Both the position numbers and the translations under genes were made by a program. From Collimonas arenae (GTDB lineage: Bacteria; Pseudomonadota; Gammaproteobacteria; Burkholderiales; Burkholderiaceae_D): a stretch of DNA of 64,000 nucleotides. The notes beneath the pieces were generated by a model, which did not search any database, had not been told where the DNA came from, and was given only the letters and a program-made list of their open reading frames with translations. This document shows, one piece after another, positions 63,211-64,000 of the stretch (position 1 is the first letter of the stretch; the number at the start of each line of letters is the position of its first letter). The stretch is taken from NCBI RefSeq assembly GCF_000786695.1, contig NZ_CP009962.1:992001-1056000 (forward strand). Reading direction: 5' to 3'.

Positions 63211-64000
63211 GTGGCAAGTGTATGTTCCGCAGGTACCGATATCGGGTTTGCATCGCTAGACTATTTGCAGGTCGCTATCCTTGGCGTGATTCAGGGCATC
63301 TCTGAGTTATTGCCGATTTCTTCCACCGCGCATATGCGTATCGTGCCGGCGGTATTGGGCTGGCACGACCCTGGTTCGGCGTTCTCGGCGGCAATGCAGT
63401 TGGCGGCGTTGGCGGCGGTGGTGAGCTATTTCTGGCGCGACGTGCGCGAAGTGACCGTAGGCAGCATCGCTGCGGTGCGCCAGCGCGATTTCAGCAGCCC
63501 GCAGTTCCGTCTCGGCGTCGCCATCGTCCTGGCCACTATCCCGATCGGGATCGCCGGCCTGTCGTTGTCGCATGTGCTTAATGCCTGCGGCTCACCGTTG
63601 CGTAGCTTGAGCGTGATCGGCTACGCCTGTATCGCCATGGGCATATTGCTGGCGCTGGCCGAGCTGAGTTGCAAGCATCGCCGCAGCATGGGTGAAATGC
63701 GGCTGCGCGATGCGCTGATCGTCGGCCTGGCGCAAGTGGGCGCCTTGATTCCGGGCGTTTCGCGTTCCGGTTCGACCTTGACTGCCGCGCTGTTCCTGAA
63801 CTTCAAGCGCGAAGAAGCGGCGCGCTTTTCTTTCCTGCTCGGCTTGCCCGCGATTGCTCTGGCCGGTTTGAAAGAACTGCTGGTGTTGTTCCATCTGCAT
63901 ATGCCGCTAGAAACCTGGATGCTGCTGATTTTCGGGTTGGTAATCGCTAGTATTTCCGCCTTTGGTGCAATCTGGGGGTTGATGAAATTCCTGGAAAAAT
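63211..64000 (+). CDS. Second UppP-type undecaprenyl-diphosphatase paralogue (truncated by window edge)
   Basis: 263 residues visible; the frame is open at the right edge. GTG start at 63211 with GGAG 6 bases upstream; an ATG at 63206 is out of frame. The motif GVIQGISELLPISSTAHMRIV and the later PGVSRSGSTLTAALFLNF show UppP chemistry, but the sequence differs clearly from the neighbour (STAHMR instead of STGHLI). It belongs to a distinct UppP branch. Confidence 0.9.
   Translation, partial: MASVCSAGTDIGFASLDYLQVAILGVIQGISELLPISSTAHMRIVPAVLGWHDPGSAFSAAMQLAALAAVVSYFWRDVREVTVGSIAAVRQRDFSSPQFRLGVAIVLATIPIGIAGLSLSHVLNACGSPLRSLSVIGYACIAMGILLALAELSCKHRRSMGEMRLRDALIVGLAQVGALIPGVSRSGSTLTAALFLNFKREEAARFSFLLGLPAIALAGLKELLVLFHLHMPLETWMLLIFGLVIASISAFGAIWGLMKFLEK

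Overview
The window looks like a chromosomal segment of a betaproteobacterium of the order Burkholderiales, most likely family Oxalobacteraceae (Collimonas/Herminiimonas/Janthinobacterium-like). This is inferred from gene content and order (a PilL-type kinase, phrB, yqgE, ruvX, pyrR, pyrB and an inactive-type pyrC'; an H-NS protein with the betaproteobacterial C-terminus; kdoO next to waaA), not from a database search. No integrase, transposase, CRISPR array, prophage or rRNA was seen. The window cuts a gene at each end: a PilL/CheA-type kinase on the left and a second uppP paralogue on the right.

Layout. 1-8.8 kb is housekeeping: end of a type IV pilus chemosensory kinase, DNA photolyase, yqgE, ruvX, pyrR-pyrB-pyrC', a PlsC-type acyltransferase and apaH. 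9.2-21.7 kb is an O-antigen cluster: dTDP-L-rhamnose synthesis (rfbBACD), a Wzx-type flippase, a Wzy-type polymerase, two glycosyltransferases, an epimerase, an acetyltransferase, the initiating phosphoglycosyl transferase and a WbpM-type dehydratase. An H-NS-like gene, a phosphohexomutase and heptosyltransferase I (waaC) follow. 24.6-31.7 kb on the minus strand is a tight seven-gene membrane-glycosylation cassette: a DUF2142-type membrane protein, an unrecognised two-helix protein, a polyprenyl-phosphate-type GT2, a GT4, two methyltransferases and a UPF0104-type membrane protein. Its overall role is not known to me, and it is the best candidate here for an undescribed pathway.

31.9-41.2 kb is a selenium-formate unit on the minus strand: Sec-containing formate dehydrogenase (fdnG, interrupted by an in-frame UGA followed by a convincing bacterial SECIS hairpin), fdnH, fdnI, fdhE, selA, selB and tRNA-Sec (selC). 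A perfect FNR-type palindrome lies between it and the divergent kdoO-waaA. 41.4-48.3 kb returns to the envelope: Kdo hydroxylase, Kdo transferase, a YdcF/ElyC-type protein, a GT8 glycosyltransferase, an O-antigen-ligase-type protein and galE.

48.4-55.2 kb is an RND efflux operon (acrAB plus an OprM-like channel) with a divergent AcrR-type repressor and an AcrR-like operator. 55.2-58.4 kb holds pcm, a rhodanese, a TolC-type channel and a second TetR regulator with its own palindrome. 58.4-61.1 kb has an unusual three-part protein (cysteine desulfurase, degenerate metallo-beta-lactamase-like segment, rhodanese) facing an Lrp/AsnC regulator. The window ends with a YkgJ-like protein, a DUF1439-type lipoprotein and two tandem undecaprenyl-pyrophosphate phosphatase paralogues.

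Taken together, much of the window builds lipopolysaccharide: sugar nucleotides (rfb, galE, phosphohexomutase), inner core (waaA, kdoO, waaC), outer core and ligation (GT8, waaL-like), O-antigen assembly and undecaprenyl carrier recycling (uppP). Several of these genes are AT-rich compared with the housekeeping blocks, as is usual for O-antigen loci. All assignments come from reading motifs and context.
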